Source: Serratia nevei (GTDB taxonomy: Bacteria; Pseudomonadota; Gammaproteobacteria; Enterobacterales; Enterobacteriaceae). From it: 64,000 nt of DNA. The stretch spans positions 1 to 64,000 of the forward strand of contig NZ_JAMYWQ010000026.1 of assembly GCF_024160145.1 (NCBI RefSeq), in the 5' to 3' direction. The position numbers and the translations under genes were made by a program. Each line of letters begins with the position of its first letter. The stretch's first letter is position 1. The notes beneath the pieces were generated by a model that saw only the letters and a list, made by a program, of their open reading frames with translations, was not told the origin of the DNA and made no database searches. Shown here in pieces: positions 19,838 to 32,001 of the stretch.

Positions 19838-20451
19838 TACAGCGTATCCTTCAGCCGCTGCGGCAGCGCCTGGTCGTACTCCTCACCGTCGAAGCGCGTT
19901 TGGCTCACCGCGGCCAAAATATGGCCGGGGCTGGGCAGCGCCGAACGTTCGAGGCGGCTGCCCTTTTCCCAAAGTCCCGAACGCAAGATCGCCCGGCTGC
20001 ACTGGAAGAACACCGCCTCCACCCGAATGCGCAACACCGAACGCGGCAGCTGATTGCGGTGGGCGAAGCGCTGCAGCACCGCCGGCGCCACCACGATCTC
20101 CGCCCGCCCGTTAATCCGCAGCGTTTCGCCAATGCCGGGGATCAGCAGCAGCAGCGCCACCCGGTTGTCGTGCAGAATATTGCGCAGGCTATCGATGCGG
20201 TTATTGCCGCGCCTATCCGGCAGCAGCAGGGTTTTCTCGTCTTCGATGTGGATAAAACCGGCCGGATCGCCGCGCGGCGAGACATCCATGCCGTCCGGCC
20301 CGACCGTCGAGAGGGCGGCAAACGGCGCCGCCTCGATAAACGGGCGGTACGCCGGGTGGATATAGCTGACTTCTTTAAAAACCGAGGGGGCGCCGGGTTT
20401 GCCGTACAGCTGTTCCAGCGTCGCGAGGTCGTTGATGGTATCACCAGACAT
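19834..20451 (-). CDS. Pyridoxamine 5'-phosphate oxidase-fold flavoprotein
   Basis: A 205-residue FMN-binding split-barrel protein. The barrel runs from about residue 40 (FAALSTVGPDGMDVSPRGD) through the strand set LLLPDRRGNNRIDSLRNIL and GIGETLRINGRAEI, which is the pattern of the MSMEG_1061-like branch of this family. The biochemical role is not established; such proteins are usually FMN or F420 dependent reductases or oxidases. I started at MSGDTIND (20451), which has AGGAAA six bases upstream, rather than 13 codons earlier. Confidence 0.78.
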   Translation of the reverse strand: MSGDTINDLATLEQLYGKPGAPSVFKEVSYIHPAYRPFIEAAPFAALSTVGPDGMDVSPRGDPAGFIHIEDEKTLLLPDRRGNNRIDSLRNILHDNRVALLLLIPGIGETLRINGRAEIVVAPAVLQRFAHRNQLPRSVLRIRVEAVFFQCSRAILRSGLWEKGSRLERSALPSPGHILAAVSQTRFDGEEYDQALPQRLKDTLY

Positions 20452-20519
20452 TGCGGTTTCCTGAATGGGCCATGTTGACCCCTTCAGCATAGAGCATAAT
20501 CGCCGCCGGGTAACGCGCC

Positions 20520-21473
20520 TTACCCGGCGCTGGCGTGGTTCAGCGCCTGGATGTCGTCCTCATCCAGCGTCAGGCGCGTGGCGCTGACCAACTCATCCAG
20601 CTGCGGCAACGAGGTGGCGCTGACGATCGGTGCGGTGATGCTCGGGCGCGCAATCAGCCAGGCCAGCGAGACCTGCGCCGGGGAGGTGCCGTGCTTGCCG
20701 GCCACCTGATCCAGCGCCGCCAGAATGCGGAAGCCGCGCGGGTTAAGGTAGCGTTCGACGATGCGATCGCCGCGCTGGCTTTTGCCTTCATCCGCTTTGC
20801 TACGATATTTGCCGGTCAGGAAACCGCTGGCCAGCGCGAAGAAATTGATCACCCCGAGACCATGGCGCTGCGCCACGCCCTCCAGCTCGGCTTCATACCC
20901 TTCGCGCGCATACAGATTGTATTCCGGCTGCAGGGTTTCGTAGCGCGCCAATCCGTTGCTTTCGCTCACCCGCAGCGCTTCTTCCAGGCGATCCGCCTGA
21001 TAGTTGGAGGCGCCAATCGCCCGCACCTTGCCGGCCTTGATCAGCGCATCGAACGCCGCCAGCGTCTCTTCCAACGGCGTATCGCGGTCATCGTCGTGCG
21101 ATTGGTAAAGATCGATATAATCGGTTTGCAGGCGGCGCAGCGAATCCTCCACCGCCTGCTGAATATAGCGCGGCGATAGCCCCTGTTTGCCTTCGCCCAT
21201 CGGTTTGCCCACCTTGGTGGCAATGATCACCTGGTCGCGCTTGCCGCTCTTCTTGAGCCATTCGCCGATAACGGTTTCCGATTCGCCTCCCCGATTGCCC
21301 GGCGCCCAGCTGGAATAAACGTCGGCGGTGTCGATAAAGTTGAGCTGATTGTCCACCAGCGCATCCAACAGGCTGAAAGAGGTCGCTTGATCTGCCGTCC
21401 AGCCGAACACGTTGCCGCCGAAGGTCAACGCCGGCACCTGAATGCCCGAACGGCCCAGTTGTTTTTTGCTCAT
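20520..21473 (-). CDS. Aldo/keto reductase
   Basis: A 317-residue NAD(P)H-dependent oxidoreductase with the TIM-barrel aldo/keto reductase pattern. It has GRSGIQVPALTFGGNVFGW at the start, then the catalytic Asp and Tyr in NFIDTADVYSSW, the Lys in VIIATKVGKPMG and the His in LYQSHDDDRDTP. The cofactor-binding end is SATSLPQLDELVSA. It resembles the YajO/Mocr-like reductases that act on sugar or small aldehydes; the substrate is unknown. The start at 21473 is nine bases after GGAG. The ATG five codons upstream has no ribosome binding site. Confidence 0.87.
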   Translation of the reverse strand: MSKKQLGRSGIQVPALTFGGNVFGWTADQATSFSLLDALVDNQLNFIDTADVYSSWAPGNRGGESETVIGEWLKKSGKRDQVIIATKVGKPMGEGKQGLSPRYIQQAVEDSLRRLQTDYIDLYQSHDDDRDTPLEETLAAFDALIKAGKVRAIGASNYQADRLEEALRVSESNGLARYETLQPEYNLYAREGYEAELEGVAQRHGLGVINFFALASGFLTGKYRSKADEGKSQRGDRIVERYLNPRGFRILAALDQVAGKHGTSPAQVSLAWLIARPSITAPIVSATSLPQLDELVSATRLTLDEDDIQALNHASAG

Positions 21474-21642
21474 TGATAGAGGCTCCATGGGTTAAATAAT
21501 TCGCTCGTTAATTATTAGCGCCAAATACAGAAAGTCGTTAAAACGCATTGGCTATAAGTTAAAACCCAACGCTTATAAACAGAGTAGGCAACAATCGTTA
21601 ACTTATTCGGAAAATGCTGACGGTTCCTCCTTATTTCCTTCA

Positions 21643-21675
21643 TTTTTATGCCGCTTTGGCTGGCTAAACTAGTAT
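21643..21675 (+). promoter_or_regulatory. Candidate BaeR box and -10 of mdtABCD-baeSR
   Basis: Positions 21643-21660 agree with 12 of 18 bases of the E. coli BaeR consensus as I recall it (T-run start, TTGGC-like end). TAGTAT at 21670-21675 could be the -10, nine bp further on, so the box would sit at the -35 position. The match is imperfect and the consensus is from memory. Confidence 0.4.
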
Positions 21676-21746
21676 TCTGTAAGGAGTGTCACTTTTGTGG
21701 CAATGCGTGCCCGCACGGTTGTCCTCTGGAGAGAATTTTCGCCGCC

Positions 21747-22985
21747 ATGAATGCAAAACCCCAACGTCGTTCCCTGATGCTGCGCCTGCTGGTTGCCGCC
21801 ATCGTGGCCATTGTCGCCGTGCTGATTTGGCGTCACTTTAACGCCGCGCCGCCGGCCGCCGAAACGCCTGCGGCCGCCCGCCCTGCCGGCGGCGCCAAGG
21901 GGGCGAGCGGCGGCAAACGGCGCGGCAATCTGTCGCCGGTGCAGGTGGCCACGGCCACTCAGCAATCCGTGCCAAGTTATCTGGTCGGGCTGGGCACCGT
22001 CACCGCCGCCAATACCGTTACCGTCACCAGCCGGGTCGACGGCCAGCTGATGACGTTGCATTTCACCGAAGGGCAGCAGGTGAAGGCCGGCGATCTGCTG
22101 GCGGAGATCGATCCGCGCCCCTTCCAGGTGCAGCTGACCCAGGCTCAGGGGCAACTGGCGAAAGATCAGGCCACCCTGGTTAACGCCCGGCGCGATCTGG
22201 CCCGCTACCAGCAACTGGTGAAAACCAACCTGATTTCCCGGCAGGAACTGGACACGCAGGCCTCGCTGGTGCAGCAGACCGAAGGGTCAATCAAAGCCGA
22301 TCAGGGCGCGGTAGACAGCGCCCAGCTTCAGCTGACCTACAGCAAGATCATTGCCCCCATCTCCGGCCGCGTGGGCCTCAAGCAGGTTGACATGGGCAAC
22401 TACATCACCAGCGGCACCACCGCCATCGTGGTGATCACACAAACGCATCCGATCGAGGTGGTGTTCACCTTACCGGAAAGCAATATCAGCGAGATAGTCA
22501 AGGCGCAGAAAGCCGGGCCGGTCAGCGTCGAAGCCTGGGGGCGCACCAACAAAACCCTGCTGGCGCAGGGCAACCTGCTCAGCCTGGATAACCAGATAGA
22601 CACCACCACCGGCACCATCAAGCTGAAGGCGCAATACGCCAACCAGGACGATGCGCTGTTCCCTAACCAGTTCGTCAATGCGCGGCTGAAAGTCGCCACG
22701 CTGCAAAACGCCATCGTGGTGCCGACCGCCGCCGTGCAGATGGGCAACGAAGGCAACTTCGTCTGGACGATGGACGAGGAAAACAAGGTCAGCAAGCGCC
22801 TGGTCACCGTCGGCATTGAAGACAGCCAGAACGTGGTGATCGCCAGCGGCCTGAACGCCGGGCAACGCGTGGTGACCGACGGCATCGATCAACTGACGGA
22901 AGGCATGAAGGTTGAGGTAGTGACGCCGCAGGCCAAAGCGGCCGGCGGCAACGCAGCGCCGCACGCCAAGCGGGAGAAGGCCTGA
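21747..22985 (+). CDS. mdtA: Multidrug efflux periplasmic adaptor MdtA
   Basis: Membrane-fusion subunit of the MdtABC-TolC pump, bridging the RND subunits to the outer-membrane channel. It is 412 residues: an N-terminal membrane anchor (about 12-28), an Ala/Pro linker, a barrel-sandwich domain with GRVDGQLM-like ([19 protein letters not shown]), a coiled-coil hairpin (about 140-200) and a beta-barrel end. Starting at MNAKPQRRS (21747) gives the normal adaptor N-terminus; the frame extends 33 codons upstream into promoter sequence. The mdtB start overlaps its stop (TGATG). Confidence 0.94.
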   Translation: MNAKPQRRSLMLRLLVAAIVAIVAVLIWRHFNAAPPAAETPAAARPAGGAKGASGGKRRGNLSPVQVATATQQSVPSYLVGLGTVTAANTVTVTSRVDGQLMTLHFTEGQQVKAGDLLAEIDPRPFQVQLTQAQGQLAKDQATLVNARRDLARYQQLVKTNLISRQELDTQASLVQQTEGSIKADQGAVDSAQLQLTYSKIIAPISGRVGLKQVDMGNYITSGTTAIVVITQTHPIEVVFTLPESNISEIVKAQKAGPVSVEAWGRTNKTLLAQGNLLSLDNQIDTTTGTIKLKAQYANQDDALFPNQFVNARLKVATLQNAIVVPTAAVQMGNEGNFVWTMDEENKVSKRLVTVGIEDSQNVVIASGLNAGQRVVTDGIDQLTEGMKVEVVTPQAKAAGGNAAPHAKREKA

Positions 22986-25900
22986 TGCAGGTGATGACGC
23001 CGAATCCCGGCGGCGGCCCGTCCCGCCTGTTTATTCTGCGCCCGGTCGCCACCACGCTGCTGATGGTGGCGATCCTGCTGGCGGGGATCATCGGCTACCG
23101 CGCACTGCCGGTTTCCGCCCTGCCGGAGGTCGATTACCCGACGATTCAGGTGGTGACGCTGTACCCCGGCGCCAGCCCGGACGTAGTGACCTCCGCCATC
23201 ACCGCGCCGCTCGAGCGCCAGTTCGGCCAGATGTCCGGCCTCAAGCAGATGCTGTCGCAAAACTCCGGCGGCGCTTCGGTGATCACCCTGCAGTTCCAGC
23301 TGGCGCTGTCGCTGGATATCGCCGAGCAGGAGGTGCAGGCGGCGATCAACTCCGCCACCAACCTGCTGCCGACCGATCTGCCCTATCCGCCGATCTACAG
23401 CAAGGTTAACCCCGCCGATCCGCCGATCCTGACGCTGGCCGTCACCTCTACCGCCATGCCGATGACCCAGGTGGAAGATATGGTGGAAACCCGCGTGGCG
23501 CAGAAAATTTCCCAGGTGACCGGCGTCGGCCTGGTCACCCTTTCCGGCGGCCAGCGCCCGGCGGTGCGCGTGAAGCTCAACGCGCCGGCCATGGCGGCCA
23601 ACGGGCTCGACAGCGAAACCGTGCGCACCGCCATCACGGCCGCCAACGTCAACTCCGCCAAAGGCAGTCTGGATGGCCCGGCCCGATCGGTCACCCTGTC
23701 CGCCAACGATCAGATGAAATCCGCCGATGAGTATCGGCGGCTGATCGTCGCCTACAAAAACGGCGCGCCGATCCGCTTGCAGGACATCGCCACCGTGGAG
23801 CAAGGGGCGGAAAACACCCGGCTGGCGGCGTGGGCCAACAAGCAACCGGCGATCGTGCTGAACATTCAGCGCCAGCCCGGCGTCAACGTCATCACCACTG
23901 CCGACAGCATCCGCGACATGCTGCCGACCTTGATTAAAAGCCTGCCCAAGTCGGTCGACGTCAAGGTGCTGACCGACCGCACCACCACCATTCGCGCCTC
24001 GGTCAGCGACGTGCAGTTCGAACTGCTGCTGGCGATCGCGCTGGTGGTGATGGTGATTTACGTCTTCCTGCGCAACGTGCCGGCAACCATTATCCCCAGC
24101 GTGGCGGTACCGCTGTCGCTGGTCGGCACCTTCGCCGCCATGTATTTCCTCGGCTTCTCCATCAACAACCTGACGCTGATGGCATTGACCATCGCCACCG
24201 GCTTCGTGGTGGACGACGCCATCGTGGTGATCGAGAACATCTCGCGCTACATCGAGAAAGGCGAAAAACCGCTCGACGCCGCGCTGAAAGGGGCCGGCGA
24301 GATCGGCTTCACCATCATCTCGCTGACCTTCTCGCTGGTGGCGGTGCTGATCCCGCTGCTGTTCATGGGCGATATCGTCGGCCGCCTGTTCCGCGAGTTC
24401 GCCGTGACGCTGGCGGTGGCGATTCTGATCTCCGCCGTGGTGTCGCTGACGCTGACGCCGATGATGTGCGCCCGCCTGTTGAACCATGAGTCGCTGCGCA
24501 AACAAAACCGTTTCTCCGCCGCTTCGGAGCGCTTCTTCGAGCGGGTGATCGCCGGCTACGGCCGCTGGCTGAAGGTCGTGCTGGCCCACCAGTGGCTGAC
24601 GCTGTGCGTAGCGCTGAGCACCCTGGCCGTCACCGTGCTGCTCTATCTGTTCATTCCCAAAGGCTTCTTCCCGATTCAGGACAACGGCCTGATCCAGGGC
24701 ACGCTGGAGGCGCCGCAGTCGGTGTCGTTCAGCAAAATGGCGGTGCTGCAGCAGCAGGTCGCCGCGCAGGTGCTGCAAGATCCGGCGGTAGAAAGCCTGA
24801 CCTCGTTTATCGGCGTCGACGGCACCAACGCCGCCCTCAACAGCGGCCGGCTGCAGATCAACCTGAAGCCGTTGAGCGAGCGCAGCGGCAGCCTGCAGAG
24901 CATCATCGACCGCATGCAGGAAAAAGCGGCGTCGCTGCCCGGCCTGAAGCTCTACCTGCAGCCGGTGCAGGATCTGACCATCGACACCCAGGTGAGCCGC
25001 ACTCAGTATCAGTTCACCCTGCAGGCGATGTCGCTCACGCAGCTCAGCCAGTGGGTGCCGCAGCTGGTCGACAAACTGCGGCAAACGCCCGAGCTGCAGG
25101 ACGTCAGCAGCGACTGGCAGGATCAGGGGCTGGAAGCCTATATCAATGTCGATCGCGATTCGGCTTCGCGCCTCGGTATCCAGATGAGCGACGTGGACAG
25201 CGCGCTGTACAACGCCTTCGGCCAGCGCCTGATCTCCACCATCTACACCCAGGCCAACCAGTACCGCGTGGTGCTGGAGCATGACGTGCAGGCGACGCCG
25301 GGGCTGGCGGCGCTGAACGACATCCGCTTGACCAGCAGCAGCGGCGCCGTGGTGCCGCTCAATACCCTCGCCAAAATCGAACAGCGCAACGGGCCGCTGG
25401 CGATCAACCATCTCGATCAGTTCCCGGCGACCACCGTCTCCTTCAACGTGGCGGAGGGCTACTCGCTGGAAGAAGCGGTCAACGCCATTACCCAGGTCGA
25501 GAAGACCCTGGCGATGCCGAAAGACATCACCACCAAGTTCCAGGGCGCGACCCTGGCCTTCCAGGCCGCGCTCGGCAGCACGCTGTGGCTGATCCTGGCG
25601 GCGGTGGTGGCGATGTATATCGTGCTGGGCGTGCTGTATGAAAGCTTTATCCATCCGGTCACCATCCTCTCCACCCTGCCGACCGCCGGGGTCGGTGCGC
25701 TGCTGGCGCTGATGCTGGCCGGCAGCGAGCTGGACGTGATCGCCATCATCGGCATCATCCTGCTGATCGGCATCGTGAAGAAAAACGCCATCATGATGAT
25801 CGACTTCGCCCTGGCCGCCGAACGCGAGCAGGGCATGAAGCCTTATGACGCCATCTATCAGGCCTGCCTGCTGCGTTTCCGGCCAATCCTGATGACCACG

Positions 25901-26104
25901 CTGGCCGCCCTGCTCGGCGCGCTGCCGCTGATGCTCAGCACCGGCGTCGGCGCGGAACTGCGCCGGCCGCTCGGCATCTGTATGGTCGGCGGCCTGATCA
26001 TGAGCCAGATCCTGACGCTGTTCACCACCCCGGTTATCTATCTGCTGTTCGATAAACTGGCGCGCAACACCCACGCCAAAGAAGAAGCGCGGGAGACACC
26101 GTGA
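22985..26104 (+). CDS. mdtB: RND multidrug transporter subunit MdtB
   Basis: One of two non-identical inner-membrane RND subunits of the MdtBC heteromultimer, which exports bile salts, novobiocin and similar compounds by proton antiport. The 1039 residues (E. coli 1040) have twelve transmembrane helices and two large periplasmic loops. The helix-4 Asp pair for proton relay is in [14 protein letters not shown], and [14 protein letters not shown] is the matching second-half motif. It follows mdtA with a one-base overlap and overlaps mdtC by four bases, which suggests translational coupling. Confidence 0.96.
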   Translation: MQVMTPNPGGGPSRLFILRPVATTLLMVAILLAGIIGYRALPVSALPEVDYPTIQVVTLYPGASPDVVTSAITAPLERQFGQMSGLKQMLSQNSGGASVITLQFQLALSLDIAEQEVQAAINSATNLLPTDLPYPPIYSKVNPADPPILTLAVTSTAMPMTQVEDMVETRVAQKISQVTGVGLVTLSGGQRPAVRVKLNAPAMAANGLDSETVRTAITAANVNSAKGSLDGPARSVTLSANDQMKSADEYRRLIVAYKNGAPIRLQDIATVEQGAENTRLAAWANKQPAIVLNIQRQPGVNVITTADSIRDMLPTLIKSLPKSVDVKVLTDRTTTIRASVSDVQFELLLAIALVVMVIYVFLRNVPATIIPSVAVPLSLVGTFAAMYFLGFSINNLTLMALTIATGFVVDDAIVVIENISRYIEKGEKPLDAALKGAGEIGFTIISLTFSLVAVLIPLLFMGDIVGRLFREFAVTLAVAILISAVVSLTLTPMMCARLLNHESLRKQNRFSAASERFFERVIAGYGRWLKVVLAHQWLTLCVALSTLAVTVLLYLFIPKGFFPIQDNGLIQGTLEAPQSVSFSKMAVLQQQVAAQVLQDPAVESLTSFIGVDGTNAALNSGRLQINLKPLSERSGSLQSIIDRMQEKAASLPGLKLYLQPVQDLTIDTQVSRTQYQFTLQAMSLTQLSQWVPQLVDKLRQTPELQDVSSDWQDQGLEAYINVDRDSASRLGIQMSDVDSALYNAFGQRLISTIYTQANQYRVVLEHDVQATPGLAALNDIRLTSSSGAVVPLNTLAKIEQRNGPLAINHLDQFPATTVSFNVAEGYSLEEAVNAITQVEKTLAMPKDITTKFQGATLAFQAALGSTLWLILAAVVAMYIVLGVLYESFIHPVTILSTLPTAGVGALLALMLAGSELDVIAIIGIILLIGIVKKNAIMMIDFALAAEREQGMKPYDAIYQACLLRFRPILMTTLAALLGALPLMLSTGVGAELRRPLGICMVGGLIMSQILTLFTTPVIYLLFDKLARNTHAKEEARETP

Positions 26105-29100
26105 AATTCTTCTCGCTGTTTATCTTCCGGCCGGTCGCCACCACCCTGCTGACGCTGGCGATAGCGCTGGCGGGCGCGCTGGGCTTCAGCCTGCTGCCCG
26201 TCGCGCCGCTGCCGCAGGTGGATTACCCGGTGATCTCCGTCACCGCGACCATGCCGGGTGCCGATCCGGAAACCATGGCGACGTCGATCGCCACGCCGCT
26301 GGAACGCGCGCTCAGCCGCATCGCCGGGGTCAATGAGATGACTTCGATGAGCTCGCTCGGCAGCACCCGCGTGGTGCTGCAGTTCGATCTCAGCCGCGAC
26401 ATCAACGGCGCTTCGCGCGACGTACAGGCGGCGATCAACGCCGCGCAAAGCCTGCTGCCTTCCGGCATGCCAAGCCGCCCCACCTATCGGCAGATGAACC
26501 CGTCGGACGCGCCAATCATGATCCTGACGCTCACCTCCGACACCTACAGCCAGGGGCAACTGTACGACTTCGCCTCCACCCAGCTGGCGCAGAAAATCGC
26601 CCAAACCGAGGGCGTCGGCGACGTCACCGTCGGCGGCAGTTCGCTGCCCGCGGTGCGGGTAGAGCTGAATCCTTCCGCGCTGTTTAACCAGGGCGTGTCG
26701 CTGGACAGCGTGCGCCAGGCCATCAGCAACGCCAACCTGCGCACGCCGTTGGGGGCCGTGGAAAATGAAGACAAACGCTGGCAGGTCCAGAGCAACGATC
26801 AGATCAAGAAGGCCGAGGGCTACAAACCGCTGATCGTGCATTACAACAACGGCGCCGCCGTCAGGCTGAGCGACGTCGCCGACGTCATCGACTCCGTGCA
26901 GGACGTGCGCAACGCCGGGATGACCAACGCCCAGCCGGCGATCCTGCTGGTGGTCAGCCGTTCGCCGGACGCCAACATCATCGCCACCGTCGATCGCATC
27001 CGCGCCGAACTGCCCGGCCTGCAGGCCAGCATTCCCGCCTCGATCAAGCTGAACATCGCGCAGGATCGTTCGCCGACCATTCGCGCCTCGCTGGCGGAGG
27101 TGGAGCAATCGCTGGTCATCGCCATCGCGCTGGTGATCCTGGTGGTGTTCGCCTTCCTGCGCTCCGGCCGCGCGACGCTAATCCCCGCCGTCGCCGTGCC
27201 GGTGTCGCTGATCGGCACCTTCGCCGCCATGTACCTGTGCGGCTTTAGCCTCAACAATCTGTCGCTGATGGCGCTGACCATCGCTACCGGTTTCGTGGTG
27301 GATGACGCCATCGTGGTGCTGGAAAACATCTCCCGTCACGTGGAAGCCGGCCTTAAGCCTTTACAGGCGGCGCTGCAGGGGATCCGCGAGGTCGGCTTTA
27401 CCGTTTTGTCGATGAGCATGTCGCTGGTGGCGGTGTTCATCCCGCTGCTGTTGATGCAGGGGCTGCCGGGGCGCCTGTTCCGCGAATTCGCCGTCACCCT
27501 GTCGGTGTCGATCGGGCTGTCGTTGATCATCTCACTGACGCTGACGCCGATGATGTGCGCCTACCTGCTGCGCCGGCAACCCGAACACGCGCAGTCGCGC
27601 GTGCGCGGTTTCGGCAAGGTGCTGCTGAAACTGCAGCAGGGCTATGGCCGCTCGCTGCACTGGGTGCTCGGTCATGCCCGCTGGGTGCTGGCAATCCTGT
27701 GCGCCACGGTGGCGCTCAACGTTTGGCTGTATATCAGCATTCCGAAAACCTTCTTCCCGGAACAGGACACCGGCCGGTTGGTGGGATCGATTCAGGCCGA
27801 TCAGAGCATTTCGTTCCAGGCGATGCGCCAGAAACTGCAAGACTTCATGACCATCGTGCGCGACGATCCGGCAGTGGACAACGTCACCGGCTTCACCGGC
27901 GGTTCGCGCACCAACAGCGGCTCGATGTTCATTTCGCTCAAGCCGCTCTCCGAACGCAAAGACAATGCGCAGCAGGTCATCACCCGTCTGCGCGCCAAAC
28001 TGGCGAAAGAGCCCGGTGCCAGCCTGTACCTGATGGCGGTGCAGGATATCCGCGTCGGCGGCCGGCAGGCCAATGCCAGCTACCAGTACACGCTGCTGTC
28101 GGACGATTTGAGCGCGCTGCGCACCTGGGAACCGAAAATCCGCACCGCGCTGGCCGCCCTGCCGGAGCTGGCGGACGTCAACTCGGATCAGCAGGATAAA
28201 GGTTCGGAAATGGATCTGATTTACGATCGCGATACCATGGCACGTCTCGGGATCGCGGTGTCCGACGCCGACAACCTGCTGAACAACGCCTTCGGCCAGC
28301 GGCAAATCTCCACCATCTATCAGCCGCTCAATCAGTACAAGGTGGTGATGGAGGTGGCGCCGCCCTATACCCAGGACGTGAGTTCGCTGGACAAAATGTT
28401 CATCATCAACAGCGAAGGCAAGGCGATACCGCTCTCCTACTTCGCGCACTGGCAGCCGGCCAACACGCCGCTGGCGGTCAACCACCAGGGGCTGTCCGCC
28501 GCCTCCACCATCTCGTTCAACCTGCCGCTCAATGCGAGCCTGGGCGACGCCACCGACGCCATCACCCGCACCATGACTCAACTCGGCGTGCCGTCCACGG
28601 TGCGCGGCGCCTTCGCCGGCACCGCCCAGGTATTCCAGGACACCCTGAAATCGCAGGTGATCCTGATCCTGGCGGCGATCGCCACGGTGTACATCGTGCT
28701 CGGCGTGCTGTACGAGAGCTATATCCATCCGCTGACCATCCTCTCCACGCTGCCATCTGCGGGCGTGGGCGCGCTGCTGGCGCTCGAGCTGTTCAGCGCG
28801 CCGTTCAGCCTGATCGCGCTGATCGGCATCATGCTGCTGATCGGCATCGTGAAGAAAAACGCCATCATGATGGTCGACTTCGCGCTCGAGGCGCAGCGCA
28901 ACGGCGGCATCAGCGCCCGCGAGGCGATTTTCCAGGCCAGCCTGCTGCGTTTCCGGCCGATCATGATGACCACGCTGGCGGCGCTGTTCGGCGCGCTGCC
29001 GCTGGTGCTGGCCAGCGGCGACGGTGCGGAGCTGCGCCAGCCGCTTGGCATCACCATCGCCGGCGGCCTGGTGATGAGCCAGCTGCTGACGCTGTACACC

Positions 29101-29181
29101 ACGCCGGTGGTCTATCTCTACTTCGACCGCTTGCAGGCGAAGTTCCGCCGCAACAAGCAACTGGCCCCGCTGCCCCATTAA
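26101..29181 (+). CDS. mdtC: RND multidrug transporter subunit MdtC
   Basis: Second RND subunit of MdtBC, 1026 residues (E. coli 1025). It begins with GTG at 26101, overlapping the mdtB stop (GTGA), and its first residues [16 protein letters not shown] match the family N-terminus. The helix-4 motif [14 protein letters not shown] and the second-half motif [14 protein letters not shown] are intact. Work on the E. coli pump shows MdtB and MdtC form a mixed trimer in which MdtC handles substrate and MdtB the proton path; nothing in this sequence contradicts that. Confidence 0.96.
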   Translation: MKFFSLFIFRPVATTLLTLAIALAGALGFSLLPVAPLPQVDYPVISVTATMPGADPETMATSIATPLERALSRIAGVNEMTSMSSLGSTRVVLQFDLSRDINGASRDVQAAINAAQSLLPSGMPSRPTYRQMNPSDAPIMILTLTSDTYSQGQLYDFASTQLAQKIAQTEGVGDVTVGGSSLPAVRVELNPSALFNQGVSLDSVRQAISNANLRTPLGAVENEDKRWQVQSNDQIKKAEGYKPLIVHYNNGAAVRLSDVADVIDSVQDVRNAGMTNAQPAILLVVSRSPDANIIATVDRIRAELPGLQASIPASIKLNIAQDRSPTIRASLAEVEQSLVIAIALVILVVFAFLRSGRATLIPAVAVPVSLIGTFAAMYLCGFSLNNLSLMALTIATGFVVDDAIVVLENISRHVEAGLKPLQAALQGIREVGFTVLSMSMSLVAVFIPLLLMQGLPGRLFREFAVTLSVSIGLSLIISLTLTPMMCAYLLRRQPEHAQSRVRGFGKVLLKLQQGYGRSLHWVLGHARWVLAILCATVALNVWLYISIPKTFFPEQDTGRLVGSIQADQSISFQAMRQKLQDFMTIVRDDPAVDNVTGFTGGSRTNSGSMFISLKPLSERKDNAQQVITRLRAKLAKEPGASLYLMAVQDIRVGGRQANASYQYTLLSDDLSALRTWEPKIRTALAALPELADVNSDQQDKGSEMDLIYDRDTMARLGIAVSDADNLLNNAFGQRQISTIYQPLNQYKVVMEVAPPYTQDVSSLDKMFIINSEGKAIPLSYFAHWQPANTPLAVNHQGLSAASTISFNLPLNASLGDATDAITRTMTQLGVPSTVRGAFAGTAQVFQDTLKSQVILILAAIATVYIVLGVLYESYIHPLTILSTLPSAGVGALLALELFSAPFSLIALIGIMLLIGIVKKNAIMMVDFALEAQRNGGISAREAIFQASLLRFRPIMMTTLAALFGALPLVLASGDGAELRQPLGITIAGGLVMSQLLTLYTTPVVYLYFDRLQAKFRRNKQLAPLPH

Positions 29182-29191
29182 TGGCCGACCG

Positions 29192-30622
29192 ATGCTGATG
29201 AAACACGCCGCCACGGTGCGCTGGCAACTCTGGATAGTGGCATTCGGCTTCTTTATGCAGACGCTGGATACCACTATCGTCAACACCGCCCTGCCCTCGA
29301 TGGCCGCCAGCCTGGGGGAAAATCCGCTGCGCATGCAGTCGGTGATCGTCTCCTATGTGCTGACGGTGGCGGTGACGCTGCCGGCCAGCGGCTGGCTGGC
29401 GGACAAGGTCGGCGTACAGCGGGTGTTTTTCAGCGCCATCGTGCTGTTCACTCTCGGTTCCCTGCTGTGCGCCCGTTCGGAAACCCTGAACGAACTGATC
29501 GCCTCGCGCGTGCTTCAGGGCATCGGCGGCGCGATGATGGTGCCGGTCGGCCGCCTGACGGTGATGAAAATCGTACCGCGCGAGCAGTACATGGCGGCGA
29601 TGACCTTCGTGACGCTGCCGGGCCAGATCGGCCCGCTGATGGGGCCGGCGCTGGGCGGCTTTCTGGTGCAATACGCCAGCTGGCACTGGATTTTCCTGAT
29701 CAATATCCCGGTGGGCATCGTGGGCGCCATCGCCACGCTGCTGTTGATGCCCAACTACCAAATGCAGACCCGTCGTTTCGATCTCGGCGGCTTTATTCTG
29801 CTGGCGATCGGCATGGCGTCACTGACGCTGGCGCTCGACGGCCACAAAGGCATGGGGCTGTCCGGCAGCGCCATCGCCGGATTGGTCGCGCTGGGCGTGG
29901 CGGCACTGTTGGGGTATGTTTGGCATGCCTACGGCAATAGCCGCGCGCTGTTCTCGCTGCGGCTGCTGCGCACCCCGACTTACAAAATCGGGCTGTTGGC
30001 CAGCCTGCTGGGGCGCATCGGCAGCGGCATGCTGCCGTTCATGACGCCGCTGTTCCTGCAGGTGGGCATGGGCTTCACGCCGTTCCACGCCGGGCTGATG
30101 ATGATCCCGATGATCATCGGCAGCATGGGCATGAAGCGCATCGTGGTACGGGTGGTCAACCGCTTCGGCTACCGCAACGTACTGGTGGCCGCCACGCTGC
30201 TGCTGGCGCTGGTCAGCCTGAGTTTCCTGCTGGCGGCGATACTCGGCTGGCTGTGGCTGCTGCCGGTGGTGCTGTTCTTCCAGGGGATGGTCAACTCGCT
30301 GCGCTTCTCGGCGATGAACACCCTGACGCTGAAAGACCTGCCGGACCGGCTGGCCAGCAGCGGCAACAGCCTGCTGTCGATGGTCATGCAGCTGTCGATG
30401 AGCCTCGGCGTCAGCCTTGCCGGCATCTTGATCGGCAGCTTCGCCCATCACCAGGTGGTGGCCGACAGCCCGGCCATCCACAGCGCATTTATTTACAGCT
30501 ACTGCTGTATGGCGTTGATTATCGCCCTGCCCGCACTGGCCTTCGCGCGCGTGCCGGCCGATAGCGCGCCCAACCGCACGCTGACCAAAGAGCCGGGCAC
30601 CGGCTCAACGAGGTTGCAATGA
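29192..30622 (+). CDS. mdtD: MFS transporter MdtD
   Basis: A 476-residue DHA2-type major facilitator protein with about 14 helices. It opens with [21 protein letters not shown], carries motif A-like [13 protein letters not shown] and motif [14 protein letters not shown], and follows E. coli MdtD (471 residues) throughout. Despite the name, in E. coli it is not needed for MdtABC-mediated drug resistance and has been linked to iron-citrate export. It starts 10 bp after mdtC and its stop overlaps the baeS start (ATGA). Confidence 0.93.
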   Translation: MLMKHAATVRWQLWIVAFGFFMQTLDTTIVNTALPSMAASLGENPLRMQSVIVSYVLTVAVTLPASGWLADKVGVQRVFFSAIVLFTLGSLLCARSETLNELIASRVLQGIGGAMMVPVGRLTVMKIVPREQYMAAMTFVTLPGQIGPLMGPALGGFLVQYASWHWIFLINIPVGIVGAIATLLLMPNYQMQTRRFDLGGFILLAIGMASLTLALDGHKGMGLSGSAIAGLVALGVAALLGYVWHAYGNSRALFSLRLLRTPTYKIGLLASLLGRIGSGMLPFMTPLFLQVGMGFTPFHAGLMMIPMIIGSMGMKRIVVRVVNRFGYRNVLVAATLLLALVSLSFLLAAILGWLWLLPVVLFFQGMVNSLRFSAMNTLTLKDLPDRLASSGNSLLSMVMQLSMSLGVSLAGILIGSFAHHQVVADSPAIHSAFIYSYCCMALIIALPALAFARVPADSAPNRTLTKEPGTGSTRLQ

Positions 30623-31992
30623 AGATAGGTATTACCGGGAAACTGTTCCTGGCCATTTTCGCCGCCTGCATGCTGGTGTTGATCACCATGCATTGGGGGG
30701 TGCGCGTCAGCTTTGAACGCGGCTTTATCGACTACATCAAGCACAGCAACGAGCAGCGCATCAACATGCTGAGCGAAGCGCTGGAGGAACAATACAGCCG
30801 CCACGGCAACTGGATATTCCTGCGCAACAACGATCAGGTGATCTACCAGATCATGCGTTCGTTCGAACAGAACAGCGACAGCAGTCATAACCTGCCGCCC
30901 AAGGGCTGGCGCACCCAATTTTGGGTGGTGGACAGCCAGTTCAACCGCCTGGTGGGGCACTCCGGGCCGGTGCCGAAAGAGGGCCCGCGCCACCCGATCC
31001 GCTACAACAACGAGATCGTCGGCTGGGTGATCACCACGCCGGTCGAGCGCCTGACGCGCAATACCGACATCAACTTCGATCGCCAGCAGCGGCGCACCAG
31101 CTGGATTATCGTCGCGCTCTCTACCCTGCTGGCGGCGGCGGTGACCTGGCTGCTGTCGCGCGGCATGCTGGCCCCGGTCAAGCGCCTGGTGGCGGGCACC
31201 CACCGCCTGGCGGCGGGCGATTTCACCACCCGTGTGACGGTCAGCAGCCAGGATGAACTGGGCAGGCTGGCGCACGACTTCAACCAGTTGGCCACCTCGC
31301 TGGAGAAAAACGAACAGATGCGCCGCGCCTTTATGGCCGACGTATCGCACGAGCTGCGCACGCCGCTGGCGGTGCTGCGCGGCGAGCTGGAGGCGCTGCA
31401 AGACGGCGTACGCCAGCCGACGCCGGCGTCGCTCAGCTCGCTGCAGGCCGAGGTGTCCACCCTGACCAAGCTGGTGGACGATCTGCACCAGCTTTCGCTC
31501 TCCGATCTCGGCGCGCTGGCCTATCGCAAATCGTCGGTAGACTGCATGCACCTGCTGCAGATCGCCGTCGCCGCCTTCCGCGAGCGCTTCCGCGCCAAAG
31601 GGCTGGAGATCGTCACGCAGCTGCCGCCCCAGGCGCCGCTGTTCGGCGATCCCGATCGCCTGAATCAGCTGTTCAATAACCTGCTGGAAAACAGCCTGCG
31701 CTACACCGACGCCGGCGGCCGGCTGGAAATCAGCGCCGAGCTGCAGCCGGGGCGGCTGTTCCTCTACTGGCAGGACAGCGCGCCGGGCATCAGCGATCAA
31801 CAACTGACGCGCATTTTCGAACGTTTCTACCGGGCGGAAGGCTCCCGCAACCGCGCCAGCGGCGGTTCCGGGCTGGGGTTGGCGATCTGCCACAACATCG
31901 TGGAAGCGCATGACGGGAAAATCCGCGCCGAGCATTCGCCTTTAGGCGGCGTGCGCATTACAGTAGAGTTTGCTACCCCGATAAAAAAATAA
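30619..31992 (+). CDS. baeS: Envelope-stress sensor histidine kinase BaeS
   Basis: Inner-membrane sensor of the BaeSR envelope stress system. It is 457 residues with helices at about 8-27 and 162-180, a periplasmic sensor between them, HAMP (about 181-235), the phospho-accepting His244 in [13 protein letters not shown], and an ATPase domain with the N box [14 protein letters not shown] and the G boxes DSAPGIS and GSGLGLAI. It phosphorylates BaeR, encoded 9 bp downstream, and so drives its own operon. Confidence 0.95.
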   Translation: MKIGITGKLFLAIFAACMLVLITMHWGVRVSFERGFIDYIKHSNEQRINMLSEALEEQYSRHGNWIFLRNNDQVIYQIMRSFEQNSDSSHNLPPKGWRTQFWVVDSQFNRLVGHSGPVPKEGPRHPIRYNNEIVGWVITTPVERLTRNTDINFDRQQRRTSWIIVALSTLLAAAVTWLLSRGMLAPVKRLVAGTHRLAAGDFTTRVTVSSQDELGRLAHDFNQLATSLEKNEQMRRAFMADVSHELRTPLAVLRGELEALQDGVRQPTPASLSSLQAEVSTLTKLVDDLHQLSLSDLGALAYRKSSVDCMHLLQIAVAAFRERFRAKGLEIVTQLPPQAPLFGDPDRLNQLFNNLLENSLRYTDAGGRLEISAELQPGRLFLYWQDSAPGISDQQLTRIFERFYRAEGSRNRASGGSGLGLAICHNIVEAHDGKIRAEHSPLGGVRITVEFATPIKK

Positions 31993-32001
31993 GGCGCCCT
32001 G

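Noticed and set aside
22889..26074. 1061-codon open frame on the minus strand
   Set aside because: It lies exactly antisense to mdtB, is Gln/Arg/His-rich with no domain, and is a by-product of GC-rich codon use. The same holds for the long antisense frames over mdtC (27532-29334), yegQ (34265-35746), fbaB (37373-38467), yegD (17744-19255) and ppk (6669-8144).
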